In this document: piece after piece, positions 26,044 through 35,124 of the stretch
Layout of the letters: every line of letters begins with the position of its first letter
Position numbering within the stretch: the first letter of the stretch is position 1
Assembly: GCF_030269545.1 (NCBI RefSeq)
Contig: NZ_BSTN01000009.1
Span: 1-64,000 of the forward strand
DNA length: 64,000 bases
Direction of reading: 5' to 3'
Source of the DNA: Actinomadura sp. NBRC 104425
Lineage (GTDB): Bacteria > Actinomycetota > Actinomycetes > Streptosporangiales > Streptosporangiaceae
The notes under the pieces: model-generated
Seen by the model: the letters and a program-made list of their open reading frames with translations, nothing else
Database searches by the model: none
Told to the model about the DNA's origin: nothing
Translations under genes and position numbers: made by a program

Positions 26044-27027
26044 CTACCCGTGCCGGGCGGCCGGAAACTCCCGGTCGTTCAGGCGTTGCCGTTGCGGGAC
26101 GACGGTGTACTCGGGGTTCTGGGCGGACGCGACGCCCGCGTGGAAGACGCCGAACCGCAGCGCCGCCGATCCGGCGATCAGCGCGGCGCCCGCCGCTGCC
26201 GACAGCACCCTGGACCGGACGGTTCCCGGCAGCGCGGCCAGCCCCGCGCCCGCCGCCGTCAGCGCCTCGCAGACGCGCATGAGCCGCCCCGCCTTGCCCT
26301 GCTCCAGGGGCTCGGCAGCCAGGCCCATGCGCCGCTTCATCAGCCGCGTCATGCCGAGTTCGGCGGCGGCGCCGAGGACGGCGGCGCGGCGTGCGGGTTC
26401 GGCGGGAGCGAAGACCAGGCCCAGGCCCGCCGCGGCGGCGGCTCCGGACCCGGCGAACAGGAACGGCATCTGCCGGTATCCCTCGTGCCAGGACGGTACG
26501 GCGGTGTCGCAGACGAGCACCGCCGTGTAGGTGGCGACGGCGGGGCCGAGGACGGCCGCGCCCGCCGTGGCCAGCGCGCCCAGGCGCCGGAACCGTCCCG
26601 TCATCTCCGTCACGGCGGCCGCCCCGGCCAGCGGGCCGTAGCCGAACAGCAGCCACGACCCCATGCTCATCGGGGAGGTCGGCTTGGCCACGCGCAGCAT
26701 GTTGAGGAAGCGCGCGGGCCGCCCCAGGTCGTGGACGAGCGCGGCCAGCGACAGGGAGATGGCGCCGAGCGCCCCCACCTTGGCGGTGCGGGCGAGTTCG
26801 CGCCGCCCCGTGGCGTGGGCGCCCGCGGCCAGCAGCGACGAGCCTCCGGCCAGACCGCCGAGGAACAGGTATCCGGCGATGTCGAGCGGCTTCCACACGG
26901 GCGGGTTCAGCACCGGCAGGCCGTAGTAGGAGGTGAAGCGCGCCTCCGGCACCATGGCCTGTTCGCCGCGCCGCCTCCTGCCGCGCCCGCCGCGTCCCGC
27001 GCGTGCCCCGTGTTCCGCGTGCGTCAT
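26044..27027 (-). CDS. nrfD: NrfD/PsrC-type membrane subunit of the formate dehydrogenase
   Basis: Polytopic membrane protein of 327 residues with eight or so hydrophobic segments. It would pass electrons from the FeS subunit to the quinone pool in place of a cytochrome b subunit. Conserved NrfD features are visible: the N-terminal YYGLPVLNPPVWKPLDIAGY, LVHDLGRPARFLNMLRV and SPMSMGSWLL. Its ATG overlaps the fdhB stop (ATGA), showing coupling. A 45-residue Arg/Gly-rich N-terminal extension precedes the first conserved segment. Confidence 0.9.
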   Translation of the reverse strand: MTHAEHGARAGRGGRGRRRRGEQAMVPEARFTSYYGLPVLNPPVWKPLDIAGYLFLGGLAGGSSLLAAGAHATGRRELARTAKVGALGAISLSLAALVHDLGRPARFLNMLRVAKPTSPMSMGSWLLFGYGPLAGAAAVTEMTGRFRRLGALATAGAAVLGPAVATYTAVLVCDTAVPSWHEGYRQMPFLFAGSGAAAAAGLGLVFAPAEPARRAAVLGAAAELGMTRLMKRRMGLAAEPLEQGKAGRLMRVCEALTAAGAGLAALPGTVRSRVLSAAAGAALIAGSAALRFGVFHAGVASAQNPEYTVVPQRQRLNDREFPAARHG

Positions 27028-27872
27028 CGCGGCCTCCGGCCCGTCCGCAGGAAGCAGGCGGCCACCCCCGCCGCCATCGCCACCGCCGCCGCTGCGGCGT
27101 GCCGCCACATCGACGGCAGGTCCCGGGTGGTCACCACCGGGTCGGGCGGCAGCCCGTACACCTCGGGTTCGTCCAGGAGCAGGAAGAACGCGCCGACGCC
27201 GCCGACGCCGTCGCCGGGGTCGTGCCCGTACAGGCGGGCCTCGGGCTGCCCGGCGTCGTGCAAAGCCCGCACGCGAATTTCGGCGCGTTCGCGCAGCTCG
27301 TCCAGCGGGCCGAACTGGATGGAGTCGGTGGGGCACGCCTTGGCGCAGGCCGGTTCCATGCCTGCGCCAAGGCGGTCGTAGCACATCGTGCACTTCCAGG
27401 CGCGGCCGTCCCCCTTGCGCTGGTCGATGACCCCGTACGGGCAGGCGGGGATGCAGTAGCCGCAGCCGTTGCAGATGTCCTCCTGGACGACGACCGTGCC
27501 GAACTCGGTGCGGAACAGCGATCCGGTGGGGCACACGTCCAGGCATGCCGCGTGCGTGCAGTGCTTGCACACATCCGACGCCATGAGCCAGCGCAGCTCC
27601 GGCCCCGCGCCGTCCACCAGCTTTGACCCGGCGTCGGCCTGCCCCGCGGCCTGGAACACGTCCACCGGCTTGCGCTGCTCGATGAACGCCACATGCCGCC
27701 ATGTGTCGGCCCCGAGTCCCTGGGTGTTGTCGTACGACATCCCGGTCAGCAGCAGCCCGTCCTCGGGGATGGCGTTCCACTCCTTGCACGCGACCTCGCA
27801 CGCCTTGCACCCGATGCACACCGACGTGTCGGTGAAGAAACCCACGCGGGGGCGCTCCCCGGTCTCGGTCAT
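27024..27872 (-). CDS. fdhB: formate dehydrogenase iron-sulfur subunit (four [4Fe-4S] clusters)
   Basis: Electron-transfer subunit of 282 residues, similar to FdnH/FdoH. Four cysteine clusters are seen in order: CIGCKACEVACKEWN, CKHCTHAACLDVCPTG, CNGCGYCIPACPYG, and CTMC with CAKACPT. A C-terminal hydrophobic helix (AAAAVAMAAGVAACFL) would anchor it to the membrane beside NrfD. ATG 27872 begins just before the first cluster. An ATG at 27929 would add 19 residues but has no ribosome-binding site. It is the first gene of the fdhB-nrfD-fdhA operon. Confidence 0.93.
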   Translation of the reverse strand: MTETGERPRVGFFTDTSVCIGCKACEVACKEWNAIPEDGLLLTGMSYDNTQGLGADTWRHVAFIEQRKPVDVFQAAGQADAGSKLVDGAGPELRWLMASDVCKHCTHAACLDVCPTGSLFRTEFGTVVVQEDICNGCGYCIPACPYGVIDQRKGDGRAWKCTMCYDRLGAGMEPACAKACPTDSIQFGPLDELRERAEIRVRALHDAGQPEARLYGHDPGDGVGGVGAFFLLLDEPEVYGLPPDPVVTTRDLPSMWRHAAAAAVAMAAGVAACFLRTGRRPR

Positions 27873-28035
27873 GGCGTCGGGGTCCCCGGCGAGCCGTCCC
27901 CCAAACACCAGATGTGGTGCAAACGACATGATCAGGGGCGGTGGCGCGGCTACAGTCGGGGCAGAACGGTCCAACGCCATGAGGGAGGGCCCCGATGCCC
28001 GAGGACACCGGCGTCGCCCCCGCGCGGAAGGCGCC

Positions 28036-28362
28036 ATGAGCGCGTCCACCCCCGAGCCCGGCGCCTTCGAGTCCCCCGCGGCCGAGCCCGTGGTGATCGA
28101 CGGCGGCGACCAGTCGTGCACCCGGCTGCTGCTCAAACTGCGCGGGCAGCTGGCCGAGCTGCCGGCGGGCACGATCGTGCACCTTTTGGCGTCCGACCCG
28201 GCCGCGCCCGTGGATCTGGCCGCCTGGTGCCACCTGACCGGCCACACCTACCTCGGCCCGCTCCCCGACCGGCCCGGCACCCCCTGCTACGTGCTGCGCG
28301 TCAGCGCCTCCCCGCGCCCCACCGACCCCAGGTCCCCCTGGCGCCCGGCCGCCACCGACTGA
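28036..28362 (+). CDS. TusA/SirA-like sulfurtransferase-family protein
   Basis: A 108-residue protein whose core resembles the TusA fold: VVIDGGDQSCTRLLLKLRGQ (the Cys at the TusA active-site position), then a strand-helix-strand PAGTIVHLLASDPAAPVDLA, and WCHLTGHTYLG. The canonical CPxP motif is altered: the cysteine is kept, but no proline follows it. GGAAGG lies just upstream of the ATG. It is divergent from the formate dehydrogenase operon. TusA relatives carry sulfur, or in some selenium bacteria selenium, as persulfide or selenide. A role in FDH sulfuration or selenium delivery is attractive but inferred only from position. Confidence 0.68.
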   Translation: MSASTPEPGAFESPAAEPVVIDGGDQSCTRLLLKLRGQLAELPAGTIVHLLASDPAAPVDLAAWCHLTGHTYLGPLPDRPGTPCYVLRVSASPRPTDPRSPWRPAATD

Positions 28363-28375
28363 CACACCCGCGCCC

Positions 28376-30247
28376 TCACTCGGACCGGGCGTCGTCGGCC
28401 ACGCGCCGGGCGAGCACCCGGTAGGCGTTCGACCGGTTCCCGCGCCGGATGACCGGCAGCAGCAGCTGGTCGGCCGCGGCGGCGGCGAACATCAGCGGGC
28501 CCGCCGCCACGAACACGGCGGTGCGCGCCGCGCCGCGCAGCCGGCGGGCGCGCGGGTCCCGCCACGGCTTGCCGGGGTCCGGGACGATCCGGTGCGCCAG
28601 CAGCATCACGATCATCAGCAGCTCGACCGGCTGGTGCGCGGGGCCGCGTTCGACGGCGACCGCCCGGAAGCCGCGCTCCTCCAGGGCCCGGACGAGGTTG
28701 CCGACCGTGACGAAGTGCAGGTGCTGCGGCTGGAACCAGGAGTGCCACCAGCCGCGCGCCACCCGGCCCAGGGGCCACTCGGGGTCGGGCACCTCGATCA
28801 GCAGATGCCCGCCGGGCGGCAGCACCCGGGCGGCCGCGTCCAGCTCCGCGCGCGGATCGACGGTGTGCTCCAGGTAGTGGTGCATGCTCACCACGTCGTA
28901 CTCGCCGGCGAGCTTGTCGGCCAGGTCGGGGAACAGGCCCTGGTAGGCGCGGTCCACCCAGCCGCGGCGTTCGGCCTCCCGGATGGACACGCCCATGTCG
29001 AGCCCGTCGAAGCGGGTGTGCGGCCAGATGTCGCGGGCGGCGTTGCAGAAGTGGCCGTGCCCCGCGCCGACGTCCAGCCACGCGCGGGGTTCGGCGTGGC
29101 CGCGCAGCATCCTGGCGCGGTCCCGGTAGTGCGGGGCGGCCAGGCGGAAGCCGCGTTCGACCTCCGGGCCGCCGGAGCCGTCGTAGAAGTCGCGGTAGTA
29201 GAAGTCCAGGCCGGCCGCGTTGAGCCGGGGGTTCTGGAAGACGTGCCCGCAGGATGCGCAGCGTTCCAGGACGAACCTGCCGGGCCGGTGGTGCTGGCGG
29301 TCGCCGCTGGTCAGCAGGTGGCGCAGGTCGCGGCCGCCGCACCAGGGGCAGTCGGCGCGGCGCTGCTCGAAGAACCGGTCGACGCCCTGTGCCAGGTCGG
29401 CGGCGTACTCGGCGCGCAGGGCGGGCAGCCGCGGGTCGGGGTCCTCGCGCTGGGCGGCGACGCGCAGCCACCGCAGCGGCGCGGCGACCGGGCGCGTCAG
29501 CGCGAACCGGAGCCGGTCGCAAGGCCGCAGCGGGGTTCCGGCGGTCGCCAGGTACGGCTGGGCGCACGCTGCGGCGAGCACCGCGAGCGCGGCCGCCGCG
29601 TCCCGCCGCGCCGAGCCGCCGCGTCTCGTCAGGCAGCGCGCCAGCGCCGCGCCGAGCACGCCGAGCCCGAGGATGTTGCCGGTGAGGTAGACGGGAAGGT
29701 CGCTGGGCCAGCGGCGGCGCAGGATCCGGCGGCGGTCGGCGGGCGGGCACCCGACCGGCGCGATGCCGGGGGCCACGCACAGGTCGGTCGCGGTGGGCGC
29801 GTAGCACTTCAGGCGGGTGATCAGCTCGTCCATCTCGGCGGGGCTCAGCCCCTCGAACCGGGAGATCCCGGCCCGCTCGGCCACGTCGGCGTCGACGAGC
29901 ACGGCGTGCGCGCCGCCCCCGCCGACCGCCAGGCGCGACCACCGGTACGTGGCGGGGTCGACGCGCCGCACCAGCTCCAGCGCGCGCAGGCTGTCCAGCC
30001 CGGACGGCACCAGGTCGAGCACCCGCAGCCCGTGGCGGCGGGCGTGGGCGGCGGCGGCCCGGCGAGTGGCATCGTCCAGGTGCACCCCCTCGGCGGTGAC
30101 GAAGCGGTGGCCGCCGCAAGCGCCGGCATCGGCCTCGTCACCGGACGGCGGTGTCAGCGGTGTCAGTTTCGCGGCCCTCGCCCGTCGCCACAGCGCGTCC
30201 GCCGTGAACCCGGCCGCGGTCAGCAGCATGATCGATCGCAGTCGCAT
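28376..30247 (-). CDS. membrane-linked class I SAM methyltransferase with long N-terminal domain
   Basis: A 623-residue protein. The N-terminus has a membrane or signal segment (IMLLTAAGFTADALW), then about 250 residues of unknown fold with further hydrophobic stretches near residues 185-235. From about residue 330 a cysteine-rich zinc segment (CPWCGGRD and CASCGHVFQNPRL) precedes a SAM-binding domain with motif I WLDVGAGHGHF and the post-motif MHHYLEHTVDP. A C-terminal hydrophobic stretch follows. The zinc-plus-methyltransferase part resembles sugar or lipid C-methyltransferase-like proteins; the N-terminal half is not recognised. AAGGGA precedes the ATG at 30247. It ends 13 bp from the convergent TusA-like gene. 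Confidence 0.7.
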   Translation of the reverse strand: MRLRSIMLLTAAGFTADALWRRARAAKLTPLTPPSGDEADAGACGGHRFVTAEGVHLDDATRRAAAAHARRHGLRVLDLVPSGLDSLRALELVRRVDPATYRWSRLAVGGGGAHAVLVDADVAERAGISRFEGLSPAEMDELITRLKCYAPTATDLCVAPGIAPVGCPPADRRRILRRRWPSDLPVYLTGNILGLGVLGAALARCLTRRGGSARRDAAAALAVLAAACAQPYLATAGTPLRPCDRLRFALTRPVAAPLRWLRVAAQREDPDPRLPALRAEYAADLAQGVDRFFEQRRADCPWCGGRDLRHLLTSGDRQHHRPGRFVLERCASCGHVFQNPRLNAAGLDFYYRDFYDGSGGPEVERGFRLAAPHYRDRARMLRGHAEPRAWLDVGAGHGHFCNAARDIWPHTRFDGLDMGVSIREAERRGWVDRAYQGLFPDLADKLAGEYDVVSMHHYLEHTVDPRAELDAAARVLPPGGHLLIEVPDPEWPLGRVARGWWHSWFQPQHLHFVTVGNLVRALEERGFRAVAVERGPAHQPVELLMIVMLLAHRIVPDPGKPWRDPRARRLRGAARTAVFVAAGPLMFAAAAADQLLLPVIRRGNRSNAYRVLARRVADDARSE

Positions 30248-30387
30248 GTCGGTCCCTTTCGCGGGAGCTCGGAGCGGAACCGCGGGAAGCGTCCGCCCCG
30301 ATGCGAGACCAGCTCGGCTGTGCCGATCATCCGCCCGCGGGCACCGGGCCGTAATACGGCCGCCGCCAAAGTCGGCGGCTGAGATCG

Positions 30388-31647
30388 TCAGCCGGGTGAG
30401 TGGCCGGACGGCGCCTGGTCCGCGTACCGCAGGAAAGCGTGCAGCGCGATCATCAGGTCGAGGCGGGAGCCCGCGCCCCACGGGTCGCCGCCGTACAGCT
30501 CCTGCACGACGCGGATGCGGTAGCGCACGGTCTGCGGGTGGACGTGCAGCGCCTGCCCGGCGGCGACCGCGTTGTCGCCGCTGTCCAGGTAGGCCAGCAG
30601 CGTCTCGGCCATCGTCCGGCGGCGCCGCGGCGGCAGCCGCAGCAGCGGCCCCAGATGGCGGGCCGCGGCCGGGCCGATCAGCTCCTCGCACGACGCCGCC
30701 GCCAGTGTCGCCAGGTGGTCCACGCACCGCACGACGCCCGCGGCGGGCAGCAGACCGCGCTCCATCAGCGTGACACCGCGCCGGGCCCAGCGCAGCGACA
30801 CCGCCCCCTCGTTCAGCGGGACGGTCGGGCCGAGCACGCCCGGGTGGCGGTCGAGCAGCGCGGCAAGCATACGCTCCTGGCCGGGGCCGTCCGGGTCGGG
30901 CACCACCAGGTACGGCGCGGGGTCGTCCCAGGCGGCCAGCACCGTCGGGGAGACGACGCGCGGGGCGCCGCCGACCGGTGTGCGCAGCGCCACCACGCCG
31001 ATGGTCCGAGGGGCGCCCCAGCCGGCGGCGCGCGCCAGGTCGGCCAGCGCCTCCAGGCTGGTCGGCGGGTCGTTGACGAGCAGGTCGCGCAGCCGCCCCC
31101 GCAGCCGCTCCCGCTCGGTCGCCATGTCCTCCTGGGCGGCGGCGTACCCTTCGGCGGCCGCGTCGGCGACCTCGCCCAGCAGCACGAACAGCGAGTCGGT
31201 CAGCAGGGCCAGCGTCTCGCGCGGCCAGCCGAGCCGGTACGCCTGGTCGATGAACCGGCGGCAGGCGACCTGGCTGCTCAGCCGGATCGCGGTCTGCAGT
31301 CCGTCCAGGCCGCCGCCGCGCCGCGCCTGCCGGGCGCCCAGCCGCGCGTAGGCCGCGGTCAGCGCCTCCCGGTCGGGCGCGGCGCCGGCGACGAGGCCGA
31401 CGAAGTGCTCGATGCTCATGGCGATGGTGGCGCGCATCCGCCGTCCGTGGTCGCTGTCGGGCGGCTGGGCGTACTCGGGGACCTGCGCGCGGATCTCCCG
31501 GGCGATCTCGTCGATCACCGAGTCCAGGTGCGGGCGCAGAAGCTCCCCGAGCCCCGCGTCCCCCTGTCTCGGCCGCTGGTGCCGGCCGGGCCGCCGCCGC
31601 TGCGGGCGGTGGCGCCGTCGGACGGGTGCGTGCTGCTCGGTGGCCAC
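30388..31647 (-). CDS. PucR/CdaR-type helix-turn-helix regulator
   Basis: A 419-residue regulator of the PucR/CdaR class, in which a sensory N-terminal part is joined to a GGDEF-like middle domain and a C-terminal HTH_30. The C-terminal signature is clear: ETLLAYLDSGDNAVAAGQAL then VHPQTVRYRIRVVQELYG. The N-terminal region has the RsbRD-like helical pattern (LLRPHLDSVIDEIAREIRAQ). The GTG at 31647 has AGGAG about eight bases upstream. It is divergent from the secreted esterase gene, with 290 bp between them, and a second PucR-type gene follows that esterase. Confidence 0.85.
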   Translation of the reverse strand: MATEQHAPVRRRHRPQRRRPGRHQRPRQGDAGLGELLRPHLDSVIDEIAREIRAQVPEYAQPPDSDHGRRMRATIAMSIEHFVGLVAGAAPDREALTAAYARLGARQARRGGGLDGLQTAIRLSSQVACRRFIDQAYRLGWPRETLALLTDSLFVLLGEVADAAAEGYAAAQEDMATERERLRGRLRDLLVNDPPTSLEALADLARAAGWGAPRTIGVVALRTPVGGAPRVVSPTVLAAWDDPAPYLVVPDPDGPGQERMLAALLDRHPGVLGPTVPLNEGAVSLRWARRGVTLMERGLLPAAGVVRCVDHLATLAAASCEELIGPAAARHLGPLLRLPPRRRRTMAETLLAYLDSGDNAVAAGQALHVHPQTVRYRIRVVQELYGGDPWGAGSRLDLMIALHAFLRYADQAPSGHSPG

Positions 31648-31937
31648 AGGCGTCGCTCCTCGCGGTTCACCCCCGTCGGTCTCTCGACGTGGCCAGTCTG
31701 GTGCGGGACGCGGCCCGGTCAAGGGCGGCGGCGCAGGCCGGTGCGCGCGCACAGCGGCACTGGGCGGCGGCACTGGCGGGTCCGCCGCCGGGTGAGCCTG
31801 CGGCGGCGGACGCAACTCGGCCGGCTGACAAAAACCGGCCGGTTCTTGTTGGCGGGGGCCGATGGCGCGCGCGCCGATCCGTCCTAGGCTCGCAGCGCCA
31901 CCCCCCGGCTCACGGAGACGGCCCACGGAGACCCAGC

Positions 31938-32960
31938 ATGCGCACTGCCCGTTTCCTGCTCGCGGCGGTGTGCGCCGTGACGCTCGGCACGGTCGTGCCC
32001 GTCCCGCCCGCCTCGGCGGCGCAGCCCGCGTCCGCCCCCGCCGGGGCGCCGGTTGCCGCGGACGACGGCGCCACTGTCACCGACGAGGAGCAGTTGGACG
32101 ACCGCACCTACGACCTGACCGTGTCGTCGCCCGCACTCGGCCAGTCGGTGAAGGTGCGGGTGCTCGTCCCGCACGGATGGTCGCGGGACGCGGCGCGCAC
32201 ATGGCCGGTCGTCTACGCCTACCACGGCGGCCGCGACTCCTACGTGTCGTGGACGCGCAGCACCGACATCGAGGAGGTGTCGGCCCGCTACGACGTGATG
32301 GTCGTCATGCCCGAATGCGCGGACGGGGCGTTCACCGACTGGTGGAACTACGGCAGGGGCGGCACGCCCAAGTGGGAGACCTTCCACACCCAGGAGGTCC
32401 TCCAGCTGATGGAACGCAACTACCGGGCCGGCACGACGCGCGCCGCGATGGGCATCTCCTCGGGGGCGACGGGCGCGACGACGTACGCGGCGCGCCATCC
32501 GGGCATGTTCCGGTACGCGGCGGCCTCCAGCGGCATCCAGCACATGACCAGGCCCGGCGTCCCGACGACGGTCATGTTCACGCAGGCGTTCTTCACCGAC
32601 ACCGACGACCCGCTGCGCGTGTGGGGCATCCCCGGGATCGACGACGCCAACTGGCGGGCGCACGACCCGTACGAGCTGGCGGCCGGCCTGCGCGGCACCG
32701 GGCTGTACGTGTCCTCCGGCACGACCGGGCTGCCCGGCGAGTACGACGACCCCGCGCCCGGGCAGCAGTTCCTGGTCCAGCCGCAGGAGGTGGTCACCGG
32801 CGTGACCTCCGTGGACTTCGTCGCGCGGCTGCGCGCCCTCGGCATCCCGGTCACCGCGCACATCTACACCGACGGCTGGCACGACTGGGCGACCTGGCAG
32901 CCGGAGATGCACCGGTACTGGCCGCTGATGATGGACGCCCTGGGCGTCGCGGCCGGCTGA
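31938..32960 (+). CDS. secreted alpha/beta-hydrolase esterase (antigen 85/esterase D type)
   Basis: A 340-residue exported hydrolase. Residues 1-29 are a signal peptide ([21 protein letters not shown]). The catalytic fold shows [15 protein letters not shown], the nucleophile elbow GISSG (Ser about 174) and the catalytic histidine in DGWHDWATW (His about 315). An acid residue is expected near DDPAPG. This arrangement is that of the mycolyltransferase-like/esterase family (PF00756). Mycolate transfer is unlikely outside mycolic-acid bacteria, so an extracellular esterase is the better call. A PucR-type regulator gene follows by 22 bp. Confidence 0.82.
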   Translation: MRTARFLLAAVCAVTLGTVVPVPPASAAQPASAPAGAPVAADDGATVTDEEQLDDRTYDLTVSSPALGQSVKVRVLVPHGWSRDAARTWPVVYAYHGGRDSYVSWTRSTDIEEVSARYDVMVVMPECADGAFTDWWNYGRGGTPKWETFHTQEVLQLMERNYRAGTTRAAMGISSGATGATTYAARHPGMFRYAAASSGIQHMTRPGVPTTVMFTQAFFTDTDDPLRVWGIPGIDDANWRAHDPYELAAGLRGTGLYVSSGTTGLPGEYDDPAPGQQFLVQPQEVVTGVTSVDFVARLRALGIPVTAHIYTDGWHDWATWQPEMHRYWPLMMDALGVAAG

Positions 32961-32982
32961 CCCCGCGTCCACGGAGACGTCG

Positions 32983-34248
32983 ATGGTGGTCGCACCGGCC
33001 GGCGCGCACGCGCACACCGTCATCCAGGAGGCCGTGAGGGAGCTCGCCGGGCGGCTCCCCGAGCTCACCGACCGGCTCATCGAGCGACTGCGGGAGGGAG
33101 CCGACCCGCAGGAGCGGCGGCTGTTCGACGCCCCCGGATTCCGGGCCGCCGCGCACGCCGGTCTGGACGCCGCCCTGCAGGCCGTCGCCAGCGTCGGCCG
33201 GGACCGCACCGACCTGCGGCTGGCCCGCCGCGTCGGCCGCCGCTACGCCGAGCGGCGCATCCCGCTGGAGACGGCGCTGCGCGCCTACCGGCTGGCGGGG
33301 GCTCTGCTGTGGGAGGGCGTCGCGGAGGTCATCGCCGAGCGCCACCCCGAGGACGTGGCGCTGCTGGTGGCGGGGGCGCACCGCACCCTGGCGATGATCG
33401 ACCAGCTGTCCACGTCGGTCACCGAGTCCTACCACCGCGCCCAACGCGACCTGCGCGACACCGACCTGGAACGCGCCCGCCGGACCTTGGACGCCCTTCT
33501 GGACGGCCGCACGCCCGACCACCCTCGCATCGCCCGAGCGGCCGCCAGGCTCGGTCTGCCGGAGTCCGGCCGCTACGTCGTCGTCGCGGTCCCCTCGACG
33601 GCGCCGCCCGCGACCGCCAGGGCCGTCTGGCGGGTGCGGGACGGGGTCGGGCTCGGGGTGGTGCCGCTCGCGGAGGGGGATCTGGGCGAGGTGGCGGCGT
33701 CGCTGCGTCCGCTGGTGCGCGGCCCGGCGGGGATCGGCCTGCCGGTGGACGGGCTGGCGGCGCTCGGCTGCGCGCGGCGCTCCGCCGAACTGGCGTTGCG
33801 GTGCGCGACGGCCGAGGCGCGGGCGGGCGGTCCGCCGCGGGTCGTGCGGCTGGACGAGCGGCTGCCGGCGGCACTGGTGGCGGCGCAGCCGGAGCTGGCC
33901 GGGCAGGTGCGGCAGATCGTGCTCGGGCCGCTGCTGGCACTGGAGCGGGCCGAGCGGGAGGTGCTGCTGGAGACCGTGGCGGTGTGGCTGGACTGCGGCG
34001 GGTCGACGGCGCGGGCGGCGCGGCGGCTGTTCTGCCACCGCAACACCGTGCTGGCGCGGATCCGGCGGGTCGAGCGGCTGACCGGGCGCAGGCTGGGGCA
34101 TCCGCGGGAGGCGGCCGAGGTCGTCCTGGCCCTTGAGGCGGTCCGGCTGGCCCGGGCCGCGGAGGCGTCCGGCGGCCCGGGCGGTGCGCCGGAGGGTCAG
34201 ACCTTGCCCGCCGCGAACTGGGCGGCCTGGTCGGCGTTGTTGCCGTAG
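32983..34248 (+). CDS. PucR/CdaR-type helix-turn-helix regulator (second copy)
   Basis: A 421-residue protein with the same design as the regulator at 30388. It has an RsbRD-like helical N-terminus ([20 protein letters not shown]) and a middle domain. The C-terminal HTH_30 reads [20 protein letters not shown] followed by [20 protein letters not shown] lies six bases before the ATG. The gene is probably co-transcribed with the esterase. Its last 52 bases overlap the convergent cutinase gene, so its C-terminal tail is encoded by DNA used on both strands. Confidence 0.84.
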   Translation: MVVAPAGAHAHTVIQEAVRELAGRLPELTDRLIERLREGADPQERRLFDAPGFRAAAHAGLDAALQAVASVGRDRTDLRLARRVGRRYAERRIPLETALRAYRLAGALLWEGVAEVIAERHPEDVALLVAGAHRTLAMIDQLSTSVTESYHRAQRDLRDTDLERARRTLDALLDGRTPDHPRIARAAARLGLPESGRYVVVAVPSTAPPATARAVWRVRDGVGLGVVPLAEGDLGEVAASLRPLVRGPAGIGLPVDGLAALGCARRSAELALRCATAEARAGGPPRVVRLDERLPAALVAAQPELAGQVRQIVLGPLLALERAEREVLLETVAVWLDCGGSTARAARRLFCHRNTVLARIRRVERLTGRRLGHPREAAEVVLALEAVRLARAAEASGGPGGAPEGQTLPAANWAAWSALLP

Positions 34249-34862
34249 CTGAGGTGGGCCAGGATGTTCAGCCCACCGCCGCAGATCGGGTCGCCGTCCG
34301 CGCAGATGTCCAGCGTGCGGCTCTCGTAGGTGCCGGTGACGCGGCGGCCGATGGCCCGGATCGGGTTGCCGAACAGCAGCACCGCGGCGACCCGCGGTTC
34401 GACGGAGGCGGGGATCGTCTTGGTGATGGGCCCGCCGACCAGGGCGCCGTCGCTGCTGATGCCGATGGAGTTGTCGACGACGTTGGCGCCCTGCGAGTAC
34501 CCGACGAGGATGAACTTCTGGTTCGGGCAGGACCGCGCCTCGGCCGTGACGTGGTCGACGAGGTCGGTGTTGCCCTCCGACGCCGAGCCGGGGATGACGC
34601 TGGCCGGGTAGTCCACCGCGTACGACTTCAGCGAGCGGAACAGGATCTTGCGCTGCAGCGCCGAGTACACGGGGTCGCCGACGATCAGGCCGAGGGTGCC
34701 CGGCTCGCCGGTGCCGCGCGCGACGACCACGTCGATGTCGGCGCAGGCGGCCGAGGCGGGCAGGGCGGGCTGGAGGGCGACGACGGCGCCGGCGGCCAGC
34801 GAGGTCACCGCGGTGATCCTGGCGGCGAGCCGGCGGATGGCGGGACGTGGGAGCAAACGCAT
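34197..34862 (-). CDS. secreted cutinase-family serine esterase
   Basis: A 221-residue exported hydrolase of the cutinase family (PF01083). A signal peptide ends near ASA-A at residue 39. The catalytic triad is readable: GYSQG with Ser123, Asp191 in the disulfide-flanked CADGDPIC loop, and His203 in AHLSYG. Paired cysteines at the start of the mature protein (Cys40) and in RSCPNQ fit the conserved disulfides. Actinomycete members act on cutin-like polyesters, triglycerides or phospholipids. The ATG at 34862 has an AAAGG site. Its 3' end overlaps the convergent PucR gene. Confidence 0.92.
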   Translation of the reverse strand: MRLLPRPAIRRLAARITAVTSLAAGAVVALQPALPASAACADIDVVVARGTGEPGTLGLIVGDPVYSALQRKILFRSLKSYAVDYPASVIPGSASEGNTDLVDHVTAEARSCPNQKFILVGYSQGANVVDNSIGISSDGALVGGPITKTIPASVEPRVAAVLLFGNPIRAIGRRVTGTYESRTLDICADGDPICGGGLNILAHLSYGNNADQAAQFAAGKV

Positions 34863-35071
34863 TGCAGACGCCTTTCGGGTGGGAATTGTGCGGCCGCTTT
34901 CGACCGCGACTCGTGCAGCGATGATCGGCTGTCACGGGCTCCCCGGAAATGGCGTCACTCGCAAATTCTCGGGCCGTACCCGCTCACTCGGATGAGTCGG
35001 ATACAGGCCGCAGTACCGCCTGTCACGCAATGCCCGGCCGCAAATGCGGGCAGGCGCGCCGCAGACGAATA

Positions 35072-35113
35072 GGAAAACGGCCGCCACGCCGTTCGGGGTG
35101 GCGGCCGTTTTCC
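35072..35113 (-). terminator. terminator of the secreted lipase gene
   Basis: A perfect 16-bp stem GGAAAACGGCCGCCAC/GTGGCGGCCGTTTTCC with a ten-base loop begins 11 bp after the lipase stop. The T-rich 3' arm helps release. Confidence 0.88.
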
Positions 35114-35124
35114 GAAAGGTTCGG

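Noticed and set aside
22885..27381. A very long open frame on the plus strand across the formate dehydrogenase operon
   Set aside because: It is antisense to well-identified fdhA, nrfD and fdhB. Its translation is Gly/Val/Arg-rich low complexity without motifs, a usual artefact of high-GC third positions.
31938..32960. A mycolyltransferase (antigen 85)
   Set aside because: Nothing else in the window points to mycolic acids; the fold is shared with general esterases, so only esterase is claimed.
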